Source of the DNA: Voacanga thouarsii
Lineage: Eukaryota; Streptophyta; Magnoliopsida; Gentianales; Apocynaceae
Direction: 5' to 3'
DNA length: 64,000 nucleotides
Assembly: GCA_026120185.1 (NCBI GenBank)
Contig: JANUWF010001659.1
Span: 5,208,001-5,272,000 of the forward strand
Positions 35,861 through 48,577 of this stretch are shown here, piece by piece (within the stretch, counting starts at the first letter, position 1; each line of letters begins with the position of its first letter). Position numbers and translations under genes: made by a program. Under the pieces are notes generated by a model. That model ran no database searches and was not told where the DNA came from. It saw nothing but the letters and a program-made list of their open reading frames with translations.

Positions 35861-36073
35861 ACTCGATGAGGAACCATTGGAGTTGCAACCCAATCTGAGT
35901 TATATGGAGAGACCCGTCAAGATCTTGGAGCGGAGTATCAAGACGCTTCGAAACAAGCAGATACCCATGGTGAAGATACTTTGGGATCATCATGGAGCCC
36001 AGGATGCAACGTGGGAAACGGAGAAATGGTTAAGACGGAAGTATCCGGATATGCTCGAAGGGTATGAAATCTG
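35861..36073 (+). pseudogene. gypsy-2 integrase C-terminal chromodomain
   Basis: Reads ERPVKILERSIKTLRNKQIP, then VKILWDHHGAQDATWETEKW and LRRKYPDML before the stop at 36071. The spacing of W in KILW, the ATWE signature and the C-terminal helix fit a plant chromovirus (Tekay/Del-type) chromodomain. The fold appears complete even though the integrase it belongs to is not. Confidence 0.85.
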
Positions 36074-36091
36074 AATTTCGGGACGAAATTC

Positions 36092-36108
36092 TCTTAAAGG
36101 GGAGGGGA
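36092..36108 (+). other. gypsy-2 polypurine tract
   Basis: CTTAAAGGGGAGGGGA right before the LTR TGTAATACCCC. The miniature element at 39324-39442 has the counterpart CTTAAGGGGGAG. Confidence 0.85.
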
Positions 36109-39100
36109 TGTAATACCCCGCCCAAAACCACCTTTGACTATGGGGAAAAGTTATGTATTGCATAGCATTTCGCATTTTATGTGGTAGCTTAGAATTATTT
36201 TATTTGCATGGATGCATGTGAATTTTTCCGTTGCTCTTACCTTTGAATTAATTGATATGAAATAGTGGTGTTGTTAAAGATTTGGATAAGGGGGGGTTGG
36301 TCGAAGATTTGGAAGAATGCGTATTAGGGTGGTGAGAACTGATTGTGAAAAAAAAAAAAGTATTGGAGTTGTTTTGGAATAGCGGGGAGGTTGGTGATTT
36401 CCTTTGGTGACCCGAGTTCGAATCCTACTTTTTGTGAAGTTAGGTTCTCTTCTTGAAAATTCCTTTCCTTAGAGTTTCCATGTCTTGGCCGAAAAAGATC
36501 TAGCAAACCTAGAGAAATTTTACTGTCATTATTCCAAGGAAATAAGTCTCTATGTTTATTCCCTAAATTTAAGGACCTTGATGTGAATAAAGTTCACTTT
36601 TAATTTCCAGCTTTTATCCTTTAGGATTTTCGAAAAAACCTTAGCTAATAAATAAAATTCCAGCTTGATTTTAGCTTAATGGATGTTACCATGGATAGTT
36701 GGAATTAAAGAGTCATTTTCCTAGTAGAAAACCTTGTTGATTTTAATCCTAGGATGTTAGCTAAAAATCTGGAAAAAAATTCTAGATTGTGCCACCACTT
36801 CTTAGAGGAACTTTAGCTAAACTCAAACTCTTCCAAAGCTAGGAGATCTTATCCTAAATCCATTAGCAAATCAGACTTTTATTTCAATCCAAATTCAACT
36901 AGGATTTTCTTCCTTATCCTAGCAGAATTTCGGCAGCTTTGTGTCAACATAAGCTGTCCGAAATTCCAGCATCTTTAGCTACAATCCAACTCTTCAAACC
37001 CTAGCTCAAAACACCTAAATACTCCTCATCAATTCAGGGTACCTTAGCTGCACAAAACCAGAATTTTACTCACACAAAATCACTGAAATTCGTCCAGCTT
37101 GTACACAGGATTTTTGGCAGCTTTGTGCAGGGAATTTTGACCAGCCTTGCACACCTATTCCAACCGCAATTCTACACACATAACCCACGAAAAAACCCCA
37201 GTTGAGCAAGATATTTCCAGCAGCCAAAACCCTCAATTTTCCTCTGAAAATTTCGGAAGACTGCAGCAGCCAAAACAGTCCAAAGCTTGTTATTCTCGCA
37301 CAGAATTTTCACACAGCTTGCACAAGATTTTCAGTCACCAAAATCCACACAAACTCTTTCTTGTTTGGCCCAAAATTCTGAACACACTTAACATTTCTCT
37401 TGAGCATTATTTTGGCCAGCCTAGGGGAGCAAGTTGCAGATTACTCTCTCCCCTTAAACTCACCTAAAATCGGCAGTAAGGAGAGACATCACAAGCTGAA
37501 ATTTTCGCCCTTGCTGTCCAAGAAACCTAAAGCTATTAGGAGTCTTTCTAAACATCACCATCTAACCCTAAACCAATCTTCCCCAACTCTAAATCATAGC
37601 AACCGTCTACCCTCTCCATTCTACACAAAAATTTCAGAAACTTCTCTTTGTAAATTTTCGAAAACTCAAGAACTACTCTAAGCAAAAATCGAACACACCT
37701 TAAGGTAAGCAAAAATCCTCTCAACCTCTTAATGCTGTTTTCTCTAATGATTCCTTTCTCCTTCTTCTTCCCTTAAATCACGCCCCATAGAGGCTGATTT
37801 CATCTTCTTCTTTAATTTTCGATCAAAAGGAGCAAATGAGGTAGCTTTTCTCTTCTTCTCAAGCGAACTCGGGACGATCACCATAGGAGCATCAAGACTT
37901 CATTACCCGGTTGTTGCAAGGTAAGGGAATACCCACCCTTGATGCTGAAAATAAAGTTTAATGGTGTTTATTAGCGAGATGAACATGTGGTCGTGGTATA
38001 TGATCTTTGGGGATTGGATAGTTTACTTGGAGTTAAAAAGGGGATTGTGAATTGTTGTGAAAATAAATGAGATTAGAGCATGTTTGAATTAATTGAGACC
38101 CTGATCATGATATTATATGGTTTAGATCAGGAGGATAATTGAGGAAAGCAAGCTGTGAATTTATCACGTTTATCTGAGGCATATCAAGTAAGTCCTTGCA
38201 TAAACTCTTTTATTAAATGTTGTGATGGTAAGTCCTTATATAAACTGTTTTGTTAAATGTTGTGATGGCAAGTCTATGTTGTGAAGCTTAGTAAATCTAT
38301 TGTTGAACTATGATTATTTGGGTTGTAAACGTGGATGATTATTCTTTAAACGGGTTTGTCAAACTAATAATTTTATCAAGAAAACTATTCTTTCCTAAAT
38401 TTTTAGAAAACTCTTTTAGAGATAAACTAAGTTGTACAAAGCCAAGGTGTGGAGATATTTTGAATCAGGAATTGAAGGATATGTTCGTTGAGTACTCAAT
38501 AAGGGTAGGCTAACAATATTAGTCTTGGAGGGCTAGCATAAGTCTTCTGGTAGGAGGCCACCTCCAGAAGATGAGCTCTACTTGAAAAGGCAACAGTGTT
38601 GGTTGGTCAGGCCAGTCCGAGCTAGCATGTGTACCTGGTATGGTATTATTTATATTCCCGGCATGGACACCCGGATGGTTTTGTTGGGTGTAGAGATGGA
38701 GGAGTATCTCACCCGGTGGGCTGTACACTCACCTTGATCAAAACACCTAACGTGTGGTAATCTGGTCCGGACAAGGTGCACAAAGTGTGGTGCCTTGGCC
38801 ATTTTGTTCTCATGGAGCACAACATGTGGTGACATGACTGTTTATTCGAGTGGAGGATTTATTTTTTACAAAGTGTGACAATGAGAAAAACCCACTGCTT
38901 GCGAAAAGAGATTGTTTATGACTTGCCAAATTATTTCTACAAATGTTTGCACTTTGCATACACGTACTATTCAAAACACCATCTGCACACACAGGACTTA
39001 CTGAGATTTATTCTCATACTGTTTTACATCATGTTTTCAGGAGATAGATTGGGTTGAGGCAGCGGGGCTTGATAGTAGAGGCTTCGACTATTTTTCCTAT

Positions 39101-39323
39101 GCTGTTCTAGGAGACTTTTGTCGTTTATACTTCTGAACAATATTTGTTTTATTTCGTTTTGCTCCAAATTGAGCCTGATGTAATAAGAGTATTTCTTTAT
39201 TTATCTAAGTTGATTCCTTTGGAGATTACCTTTATATCTTATACCTCATTCTAAAGACCCCTTGTCCTACGGGACGGGGCGACATCCCCGCCCTTTTAGG
39301 GTATGTAGTCGTGGGGTGTTACA
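36109..39323 (+). repeat. 3' LTR of gypsy-2 (LTR A)
   Basis: 3215 bp, TGTAATACCCCGCCC to GGGTGTTACA. No gene inside: the short open frames are chance. It is followed at once by a primer binding site, so it also serves as the left LTR of the deleted unit at 39324-39442. The U5-side block AAAGACCCCTTGTCCTACGG is shared by all chromovirus LTRs here. A 50-bp partial duplication (GTAAGTCCTT(A/G)(C/T)ATAAACT ... TTGTGATGG) occurs near 38190-38270. Confidence 0.9.
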
Positions 39324-39442
39324 AGTGGTATCAGAGAGAGGTTTAGGCAATTACTTAACTTATAGGGTGAGGAGGAAGTATCCGAGTTTGCTTTAGATGA
39401 ATAGCACTATAAATTTCGGGGCGAAATTCTCTTAAGGGGGAG
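39324..39442 (+). mobile_element. miniature internal remnant between two chromovirus LTRs
   Basis: Only 119 bp: primer site TGGTATCAGAGA (39326-39337), about 40 bp of leader like gypsy-2 (GGTTTAGGCAATTACTTAAC), then directly the end of a pol gene (GAGGAGGAAGTATCCGAG, the chromodomain tail), the ATTTCGGGGCGAAATTCTCTTAAGGGGGAG polypurine region and the next LTR. All of ORF0, gag and pol has been removed. The left LTR and the right one are different sub-families, so this is a recombinant junction. Confidence 0.85.
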
Positions 39443-42400
39443 TGATATAGTACCCCATATTAAGTCACCTTTAGTATGTGGGAAAAGTCATGCATGTCAT
39501 AGCATTTCTTTTATATTGCATTTGGTAAATTGAATTATTTTTATGAAAATCTGTGTTTCAAGAGTTATTGGTTCATGAATTAATTTGCTCTTAAAGTGGT
39601 CGTGCTATTTGAGTTAGTTGTGTTTTTTATATTGTTGTGGAGAATTTATTAGAAAAAGGATGAAGCTTGTGAGTCGGAATTAAGAGAATTTAATAGGAGA
39701 ATATTTACACAAGAATTGTTGTGGAATAGTGGACAAAGCTTAGTGTTTAATTCTTGATGGGCTTGAGTTCAAATCCTAACTACTTCAAATCCTTTCATTT
39801 CTTTTATTTTCTTCTTCCCTAATTTTTTCTAAGCCTTGGCCAAAATACTCCTAGGGTAGCCACCACCTGGAACAAATTTTCTAAAATTTAGGAGTGTGAT
39901 TTATCTTGCAAATTATTTTATAAAATATTTGAAGACAAATTAAAATTTTATTTATAATATCTAATCATAATCCTTTAGAGAATTTTAAATATTACTAATC
40001 TGAATTTTTAAAATGCTATATCTAAGTAATTTATTAGGACATAATGTATTTGAATATATATATCTTGTTTTAATGTGGTAGTTGCCACTTCATAAGGAGA
40101 TAAGTCTCCATTTTTAAATTTTCTTCAAATAACTTTTTTAGAAGAAAATAAAAGGATAAAAGCTAGTTTTTAAATGAAGTCTTTATCTCTTGGATAAGGA
40201 TTTTTGAAATTTTGGGTAAAAGGAAGAAGGATTTCAGGCAGCTTCATGGAAAGAAGGAAACAAGATAATTCTTCTAAATTACTCAAATTAACATAGGGAA
40301 TTAATTAAATTATTTCCTAAATAAATAACCTAATTCTTCATGTGTTTTTCTGGAAAATCTCTCAAAGCTACTGTCACACATTAGAGTAATTGTAGCTCAA
40401 CTAAAACTCTATAAAACCTAGGTAGGGTCATCCAAGAAAATCTTAATCAATTAGGACTTCATTTTAGCCAAAAAATATACCAAAGTTTCACCTCCCAATC
40501 CTTCATATTTTCGGCCACAATCAGTATCATACTGCATGAAAATTCTAGCAAAAAACCTACTCAAAAACCTCTCTAGCTATCGCACAAAAATACAGCTACA
40601 CAAAGGCTCACTTTTCTTCTCTTATTCTCAGTACTACAGAGACCGAAGCCAACCAGATTTCTTCCCTCCTTTTGTCCAGATTTTCATCCATCATGAGCAT
40701 AAAAAACATAGCAGTAATAACACCTAAACTACTGTCCAGTTTCGACACTCAAAGAAGGATCAAGAATCTATAGTAAAGTAGAACTCCTCCAAACCCCTAA
40801 ACACCAAACCCTAGACTTTTCTACCCAGCAAACCACGAAATCTCACTCTCTCAGCCTCTCAAACTCATGAAACAAATTGCCTTCATCCCACTCAAAAATT
40901 CGGCCAGCACACTCCAAACATAAAGCCAAAACCAAAACACTACAAGGTAAACAATCTTCAACCTTTCTATACATCTCTTACTCCATTCTTTTACTCTTTT
41001 CTCCCTTAAATCATGTCCATAAGGGACTGATTATATCCCTTTCTTGGTGAGTCTCAATCAAGGACATCTAGGTGGACTAATCCCTTCAACTATCGATTGA
41101 AGTCGAGCTAGTCATCAAGAAGTTGTCGTGTTTTAAGCCCAGATCACTAAGAGGTAATCAAGATCCTATCTTTATTGATTTAAATGGCCTTAATCTTTAA
41201 ATTATTACTTATGAATGCTTATGGAGTCTAGCATGAAAGAATTAATGAACTAGAATGATCAATATGTTAATGTAAGCCATAGACAATGCATGTATGAGAT
41301 AGGACATTGACGCATCTTGTCATGATGAATCTAGATCTATGCTAAGTAGGAAAAGATGAGATCTTTTAATGTTTATAGGGATGATTATGAAGATTTTATG
41401 CTAGTTGAATATAAGAGTTGTCTATAGTGATTTGAATTGGATGAATGCATGGTTATAATCAATAGCATGGTAAAGGAAGTTGTGCATGTGATCTAATGAA
41501 TTAAATTACATAGATACCATAGATGAATTAGGTGATTAATAAGATCATGAAAAGTCATGTTGCATGAAAATAGTGGATGTAATATTTGGATTCTAATTAT
41601 AGAATCAGTTGTTCTAGATAAAGAAGGAGTGGAAGTAAGGGCAATCAATTGAGTTGGGTTTAACTGTTGATTTATCCAAGTAAGTCTCTGCATAGCCGTT
41701 TTGATAAATGTTACAGGTTTGCAAATAATTTTTACAATGTTATTTGGAATTGATGTCAATATGATGTTTTGATAAGAGGGTTGAAACGTTAGCTAAACAT
41801 GATGAGTTACATTATGTTGTTTTGATACACGGGTTGGAAACGTGGATGTCTTGCATTCTAAATAAGTCTTTTAAATCTCAACTATTCAAACTCAAAAATG
41901 ATTCCATTCTGTATCACTAAATGATTTGGAAATGCTATTACAAAAAACCACGTTTTGCAATCAAGTTTATCAAAGAATTTAAAAAAAGAGAAAATGATTC
42001 TACCCCTAAGTAGGGAGCGTTAAGCTTAGCGGGAGTAGGCTAGTGGTGCAAGTCATGAAGAGTAAGAATGTGTCTTCTGGCAGGAGGCCATCTCCACAAG
42101 TTGAACTCAACTTGGAGAGGTGATAGTACTATTTAGTCAGGCTATCCGAGATAGCATATTAGTCCATGTGGACATTGTTGATCCGGGTTGGACAATTGGA
42201 GTATTAGGTGTAGAGATGGAGGTGTATCTCACCCTAGTAGGAGGATCCCCCACTGCCCACTATTAAAAGAATATATTGGAATGCTACCATGATGGTAACC
42301 ATGATATAGATTATGATACTATTGTTTGAATCATTGTTAATCCCTATTTAATGAATTATGAATATAATAAAATGATGATTTATTGTGAACTATTTTGGAT

Positions 42401-42843
42401 TCATTGAGCAAGGCTCCTTTGTATAACTGTTATTGATGCAATTGACTTGCAAACACGAGCTTGTGATTTTGATAAACCTGCATGCACGAAATGGTTATAT
42501 TTGACACTTGCACACACGGGACTTACTGAGATGCCAATCTTACACCTTTTATATCATGATTTCAGGGGAGTACTTATATTTGGCAGGTTGAAGGAATAAG
42601 CGATGATCGCCCATTAGTTTATTTTATTTTGATTTATATTTCCTTCTAGAGATGTTTAATAGTTTTGATCTCTCAGATTTGTATAATTTTTCCCTCGGAT
42701 ATAATAAGAGTATTTTATTATTTTATTTAGTTTGATTTTTTTTTATTATGATTTATTATTTACACCTCGTTATAAAGACCCCTAGTCCTCTGGACAGGGC
42801 CACATCCCGCCCTATCTGGGTACGTAGATAGTGGGTTGTTACA
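39443..42843 (+). repeat. diverged chromovirus LTR (LTR B)
   Basis: 3401 bp, TGATATAGTACCCC to GGGTTGTTACA. It is related to LTR A at both ends (CACCTTTAGTATGTGGGAAAAGTCATG; AAAGACCCCTAGTCC) but much diverged, and closer to the LTR remnant of gypsy-1 (7800-8286). No gene inside. The right flank enters a SIRE-type copia, so the gypsy unit probably inserted there. Confidence 0.85.
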
Positions 42844-44683
42844 TGTTATTTTTTATGAATCTTACATTTGTACATCAAGAAAAGATGATGATGATGATGT
42901 AGGAAGTTCAAAAGAAAGAGGGAAAGAACAACACAAAGCACCACTGCTGGACATTCATGGCAAAGAAGAGGAATTGGAAGAGCAAAATGCTGAGCAAAGC
43001 AAGCAAGAAATTGAAGAGCTCACAGATTAAGGATTACCAAGAGATTGGAAGTACAAAATTGGTCATTCTAAAGAGCAAATCATTAGTGATCCAAGCAGTG
43101 GAGTTATAACTAGACAGTATTTTATAGACAATTTTGCTCTACTTTCTAGTATAGAACCTAATTGTATTGATGTGGCCTTGCAAGATGATTTTTGTATAAT
43201 AGCTATATAAGAAGAGCTGAACCAATTTGAGAGAAATTAAGTTTGGAAACTCATCCCTAGACCACTTGATTATTCGGTTATTGGTACTAAGTAAGTTTTC
43301 AGAAACAATCTTGATGAAAATAGAGTGGTGATTAGAAATAAAGCCAAACTTGTTGCCAAAGGATTCAATCACGAAGAGGGTATTGAGTATAATAAAAAAT
43401 TTGCTCCCATTGCTTGATTAGTGTCCATAAGAATGCTCCTTGCGTTTGCATCTTTAAAAAATTTCATGCTTTAACAAATGGACGTTAAAAGTGCATTTTT
43501 GAATGGTTTTATTGAAAAGAGGATATATGTAGAACAACGTCTGGGCTTTATTCTTGAGCACTTTCCAAATAACGTTTTCAAACTCTCAAAGGCTCTTTAT
43601 GGTTTAAAACAAGCCCCAAGAGTTTGGTATGAAAGGCTTAGTGGATTCTTGCTCTCAAAAGATTTTTCAAGAGGCTTGATTGATCTTACACTATTTATTA
43701 AGTCAAAAAATTCTGATGATCTTCTTATTGTTCAAATTTTTATTGATGATATCATTTTTTGTGCTACTAATAACTCCTTGTGCAAGATATTTGCTAAGAC
43801 TATGCAGTAAGAATTCGAGGTGAGTATGATGGGAGAACTCAACATTTTTCTCAGGCTACAAATCAAACAAACCAAGGATGGAATTTTTCTAAATCAAGCT
43901 AAGTACGCTAAGGAACTACTCAAAAGGTTTGGTAAGAACGAAGCCAAAGAAATCAGTACACCTATGAGCACTTCTCTAAAGCTTAACAAGGATCAAAAGG
44001 GTAAAAAGGTAGACAAGTCCAATTACAAAGGTATGACTAGAAGTTTACTATATCTTAATGCTAACTGACTAGATACTATGTTTTCAGTTTGTTCTTGGAA
44101 CAGATTTCAATCGTGCCCAAAGGAATCTCACTTATGTACCGTAAAATGCATCCTTAAATATTTGTTTGGAACATATGATTATAGCTTATGGTATCCTTGT
44201 ACTAACACATTTGATCTTATAGGCTATATTGATGCGGAGTATGCAGGCTACAAAGTGGAATGAAAAAGCACTAGCGGGCACTGCAAATTTCTTGAAGACT
44301 CTCTAGTATCAAGGCATAACAAAAAATAGGTCTATGTATTCTTATCCACAACTGAGGCTAAATACACTGCAGTAAGGAGTTTTTGTGCACAAATTCTGTG
44401 GATGAAAAACACTCCACTTGATTTTGGTCTCAATTTTGATTGTGTACCTATACTGTGAGATAATACAAGTGCAATCAATTTAACTAAGAATCCTGTTAAA
44501 CATTCTAGGACCAAGCATATTAAGGTTAAACATTATTTTATTAGGGATCACGTGCTCAAAGGAGATTTATGTGTTGATTATATTTCAACTAATGATCATC
44601 TTGCAGATATTTGCACGAAACCTCTGGCTGAAGAAAGGTTCAATAATCTGAGAATAGGTTTAGGAATTACCAAGATTATGTGA
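42844..44683 (+). pseudogene. SIRE-type pol remnant (RT and RNase H)
   Basis: Recognisable from GLPRDWKYKIGHSKEQIISD (43035) through EELNQFERN, the RT entry, QMDVKSAFLNGFIEKRIYVE (43478), ALYGLKQAPRVWYERL and catalytic FIDDIIF (residues 88-94 of the 43478-43810 piece), then MMGELNIFLRLQIKQTKDGI (43820 on). RNase H: YIDAEYAGYK, STTEAKYTA, DNTSAINLTKNPV, HLADICTKPL, stop at 44681. At least seven stops or frameshifts. Confidence 0.86.
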
Positions 44684-45900
44684 TTGACATATTGGCCAAA
44701 GATTTGTTGTTTTTATTTGCAGAACTAATGAATATACAACTTATGGACAATGATTTTGGACACAGCATTCTGGAGAGTAAATCTAAAAATCAGTTTCCAA
44801 AACTCTCTATTTATGGAGTTCCTTTTTTGGATGAGCATTTCAGATGAAGCCTGAATCCAAAATGAAATCAACCCGATGCTTCATATATCCTTCAAAAATA
44901 ACTGTTTCCAGATTATTCTTTTTGAAATTCAAAATAGTAGCGCTTTTCTCAAGATAGCTTTTGAAATCTCTGAGGAAAAGTCTTTTTCCAATGTAATTGA
45001 GTGTACTAATCGTCATAATATCCTAGGAACTCCTAAAAGTTTTTTTTCTCTATTTTTTCTCCTGAATTCTGAAATCAACCAGGTTCTATCTTTCTTCCCT
45101 CAAATTTTTCTAAGCTTTTCTCTGAACAACCAAAAGCCTAAGCCTTCACCATCTGATTACAGTGGCAAAATCACCAAAATCAACCAAACCTAAGTTAAAG
45201 AAAGTTCAAAAAATCACTCCGGTGATGAGGAAGAAATTGACTGCAATAGAAAATGGTAAGAAGTCGCTCCTGAATGCTCGACTTCTCAGACCGACGCTTC
45301 TAAATTATCTCCAGAATAGGAAAGTTTTGAGACCCAGGTACCTTAGTTTTTAGATTCTAAAAGTGAATCTAATTTTAATGAATGGGTCTCAAGAAGTCAA
45401 ATGGTGATGATGAAAAAGAAAGTTGTTAAAGGTAAAGGCTGAAGGTAAGAGTGCCTTATCTACCAGAGGAAAGAAAAAGTTTCAGTTAGAAACTTATGAA
45501 GAATCCTCTACAAAGGGCGAACAGAGAACTCAGGTCACAGGCAGTAATGAAAGCATTCTAGAGGCAATTAATTTACTGGCTGTTGAGGTGGACAGTCTCA
45601 ATTCTAAAATTTAGGTTCTTGGAAATAGGCTAACTGCAGTAGAAGAGAAGGTTAAGAAATATGAAACCATACCTGCTCCATCAGCGCTATCCCCAAAGAA
45701 GGTAATTAAAGAACAACCTGCCATTAAGGAAGAAGAAGAAGCTGTGAAAGAGAAACAGGATAAGGGGATGATGGCCACTAAATGAGGAAGGCCGACATCC
45801 CCATATCAGGAAGAATCGGCACCCCTTGCCCCTACTGAAATCCCTATCTTATTTGGAAAAAAGATAAAATCATGTGGTTGTCAAGATGAAGTCCAGTAGG
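44684..45900 (+). pseudogene. env-like ORF region of SIRE-type element
   Basis: In SIRE elements an extra ORF lies after pol. Here the matching place has only fragments: 44876-45193, 45162-45353 (lysine-rich, KPKLKKVQKITPVMRKK) and 45423-45614 continuing past a stop at 45613 with SLNSKI, VLGNRLTAVEEKVKK, a heptad-like pattern suggesting a coiled coil, and acidic/lysine stretches to about 45780. No signal peptide or membrane helix is evident. The call is by position and composition. Confidence 0.45.
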
Positions 45901-47285
45901 TTTGCTGGACAGTATTCCCGAAAGGGTGTCGGGTCCAAGATAGAGACTGTTCATATTTCCTAAGTGATCATTTCTATGGATTGATTCCCAAACTCCCTCT
46001 ACTAGAAACTCTTTACTACTTTTCCATTAACAACTTTTTTTATTACTGCTCTAGTGTTTGAACATTTTTCCTTCTACTTTTTAGCTACTTTCTCTACTTA
46101 GTATATACCTGCTTAATACATATCTTCTAGTCCCTATATTTACTATTTATTCTTCTTATTCTAAACTTTGATTGATGACAAAATGGGGAGAAAAATGGTA
46201 GTTGGGATTGTGATGGTGTACTGCTTGTGCTATGTTGTGCAATCCTGCAGTATGCCATTGGAATGCACTACTGTTGGCTGATGTTGATGGTTATTATTGG
46301 TTATCATTAGCTTATGTACTGTTGTTGATAGTTGTAATTGGTTATTTTTAGCTTATGTACTGTTGTGTTAGGGACTGATGTTGAGTGAACTGCAATTGGA
46401 TGTTGTGCGGTATGGTTCTATAGATTGGAAATAGTTATTGTGTTTTATACTGTAATGTAATTATGTTTAGACTCTAAATATACCTTAAGATCCTATGAAA
46501 CACTCTATGGGTTTCATGTTGGGATTTGGGTTTGATCAAACTAGCATGTGGTGCTAATTTTTCTTTGTATAAACTATGATTTATGATCATGTACCCATTA
46601 TATATTAGTCTATGATAAGTATGATCTGTGATTTCTGATTAATTATGATCATAGTATGCTACGGCCTACGAAGATTTAAGTTATTCAATGAAAACTAGTT
46701 TGAGATCCTATTTTGGTCAAAGGAATTTGAAGCATGTGCATAAAGTTATCATTGAGATTAGGGTTGTTGAACAATTTATTTTGAAAGCTATTATGACATG
46801 CTCTATATTAAAAATCTCAAATGGTAAGGATAGTTATTCATATGTCTTTCATTGCTTAAAACTTTTCTTGAAGTTTGAAATTTCTCGAGAAAACTATCTT
46901 AGATCAAAATCTCTAAAAACTCGCTATTTCCTACACATACACAGGGGGAGTTTTGGACGCACACTTTCTTGATCCCAAAGTCCAGTCCAAAAATGGATTT
47001 TTAAAAGGGGATAGCTTCTGTCTAACTTAACGCTATTTTTGACACAAGTTCTAGACATCCGAACCCTAAAGTTTAAAAGTTTCGTAGTCTTACTCCACCT
47101 AGTTTTGGATGCACATATTGGAAGTCCAAAGTTTGAATCTAGTTTTCTCTCAAATCACACTTTGTGATCTCATATCCGATATTCATATATGTACATATTA
47201 AAGGGGAGCATTTCATCTAATGAATTATATTCTATTACCTCCTTATGTACATATTCATACATTCATCACTCAAAAAGAGGGAGAT
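45901..47285 (+). other. untranslated 3' region of SIRE-type element
   Basis: No gene visible. It holds ATTGATGACAAAATGGGGAGAA (46161-46190), a purine-rich tract of the kind found internally in SIRE elements, local near-repeats of TGTACTGTTGTTGATAGTTG (46250-46390), and the terminal polypurine tract AAAAAGAGGGAGAT at 47272-47285. Confidence 0.6.
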
Positions 47286-48577
47286 TGTTAGCCCTAAGGG
47301 CATTCTCCTATGTTTTGACTTATGAAAAATATTGATGAGGATTAACTTGTGTGACCTGCATGTGATAGGACATGTTTGATCTCAGTTCTTCCAAGGCGTG
47401 CAAATAAGATTGCTAAGCAACTCTTAAGCAATAGAATCTAAGAATGGCTGATGAAGTAGAAGACCAAGCTTAACAGATTACATAATAAGATATCTTTGTG
47501 GAAGAACCTTAAACTAGGAATTTATGTTAAGGTATTATCTACGTAAATTTCTATGTCTTCCATACCTTATGATTCAGTTTATTTCTACCTTGAAGTACAC
47601 AAACAAAAAGATTTCAAAGTTTTAAGTCTTCAAAATTTTGGATTGAGTAGTTTAGATAACTTTGCATCCAAAAGCTTCATTCAAAACTTTGTGAACAGTG
47701 TCAAATCGATTCTACCTAAAAAAGTGTCATTTTGGACTTACCTTTTGAACGCACCATCGTCCGATCAATGAGTCCAAAACTATAGCAAATCTAACAGGGT
47801 GAAACTAGCTATTTCTAGCCATTTGAGGTCTACTTTTTACTTTTATAAAAGGTTTCAAAAATAAATTTTAAAGTTGATTTTTGTCATATCTTTCTAAGAA
47901 ACACACTTACTCTCTAGAAAATAAAAATCTCCTTTTCATAGTGCTTCAAAGTGAAATCAAATTGACTCAAAAAGCTCAAGGTTGTTTGAGCTCATTTGTT
48001 TTTATATCTGCTCAAAAGAGTGAGCGATCTTTATTTCAATCGTATAATCCTCTTTGTGTATCAAAGTTGTGGTGTAAAACCCATTTGGAGTGAACCTTAA
48101 TTTATTTTTTGATTGAGATGCTTTGGTAAAACCAAATATGGTGATCTTATTATATAATTAGTGTAGATAGACACCATCAAGTTGGCTGAATAAAATCTAA
48201 TTAAAAATCCTTAAGTGTGAGCTTAAGGTAGTGGATGTAGACGTTGATAGATTAAACCCCTATAAATCTTGTGTTCTCTCTCTCTACACTTAATTTCGGC
48301 CAGCTGCAAACTTCCTTGCGTAAAATTTCTTAAATCTCTCAAAAGAAATCTTTATAGTTCTCACCAACCCATTTTCACTCTTATATAAATTGCATCGTGT
48401 GTCTTACCTCATTCATATTTTTGTTGATCTTTAAGGCATTTCAAAAGCTTCTGTTGTATCAAATGCAATTTTTCCAATCTGAAATATAAAGGAGTTCCTC
48501 AAAATAGAATTTTTGAAAAGCATTTTAAATTTGCCAAAAAACCTTATTCACCCCCCCCCCCCCTCTATGGTTTTTCA
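47286..48577 (+). repeat. 3' LTR of SIRE-type element
   Basis: TGTTAGCCCTAAGGGC to GGTTTTTCA, 1292 bp. It ends shortly after a run of about 14 C (48551-48564) within ATTCACCCC...CTCTATGG, a pattern often seen at the U5 end of SIRE LTRs. Geminivirus-like sequence starts immediately after. Confidence 0.78.

Larger units (their letters stand above)
30277..39323 (+). mobile_element. gypsy-2: chromodomain Ty3/gypsy (Tekay/Del type)
   Basis: Clipped 5' LTR, primer site, acidic ORF0, gag, protease, RT, RNase H, partial integrase, chromodomain, polypurine tract and a full 3.2-kb LTR. The two LTR ends (30277-30856 and about 38740-39323) are nearly identical by eye, so insertion was not ancient. An in-frame internal deletion near 35793 removes the second half of integrase, which gypsy-1 still has. 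A few point lesions (stops at 31616 and 35553, frameshifts near 32220 and 34250) make it inactive. Confidence 0.9.
42844..48577 (+). mobile_element. SIRE-type copia, 3' half
   Basis: Starts within pol, cut by LTR B, and runs through RT, RNase H, an env-like region, a long untranslated part, a polypurine tract and the 3' LTR. The RT wording (EELNQFERN, MMGELN, LQIKQTKDGIF) and the extra ORF region after pol are typical of the SIRE/Maximus lineage. Its right edge lies against the viral insert, with GTGGG (48578-48582) the likely right target copy. Confidence 0.85.
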
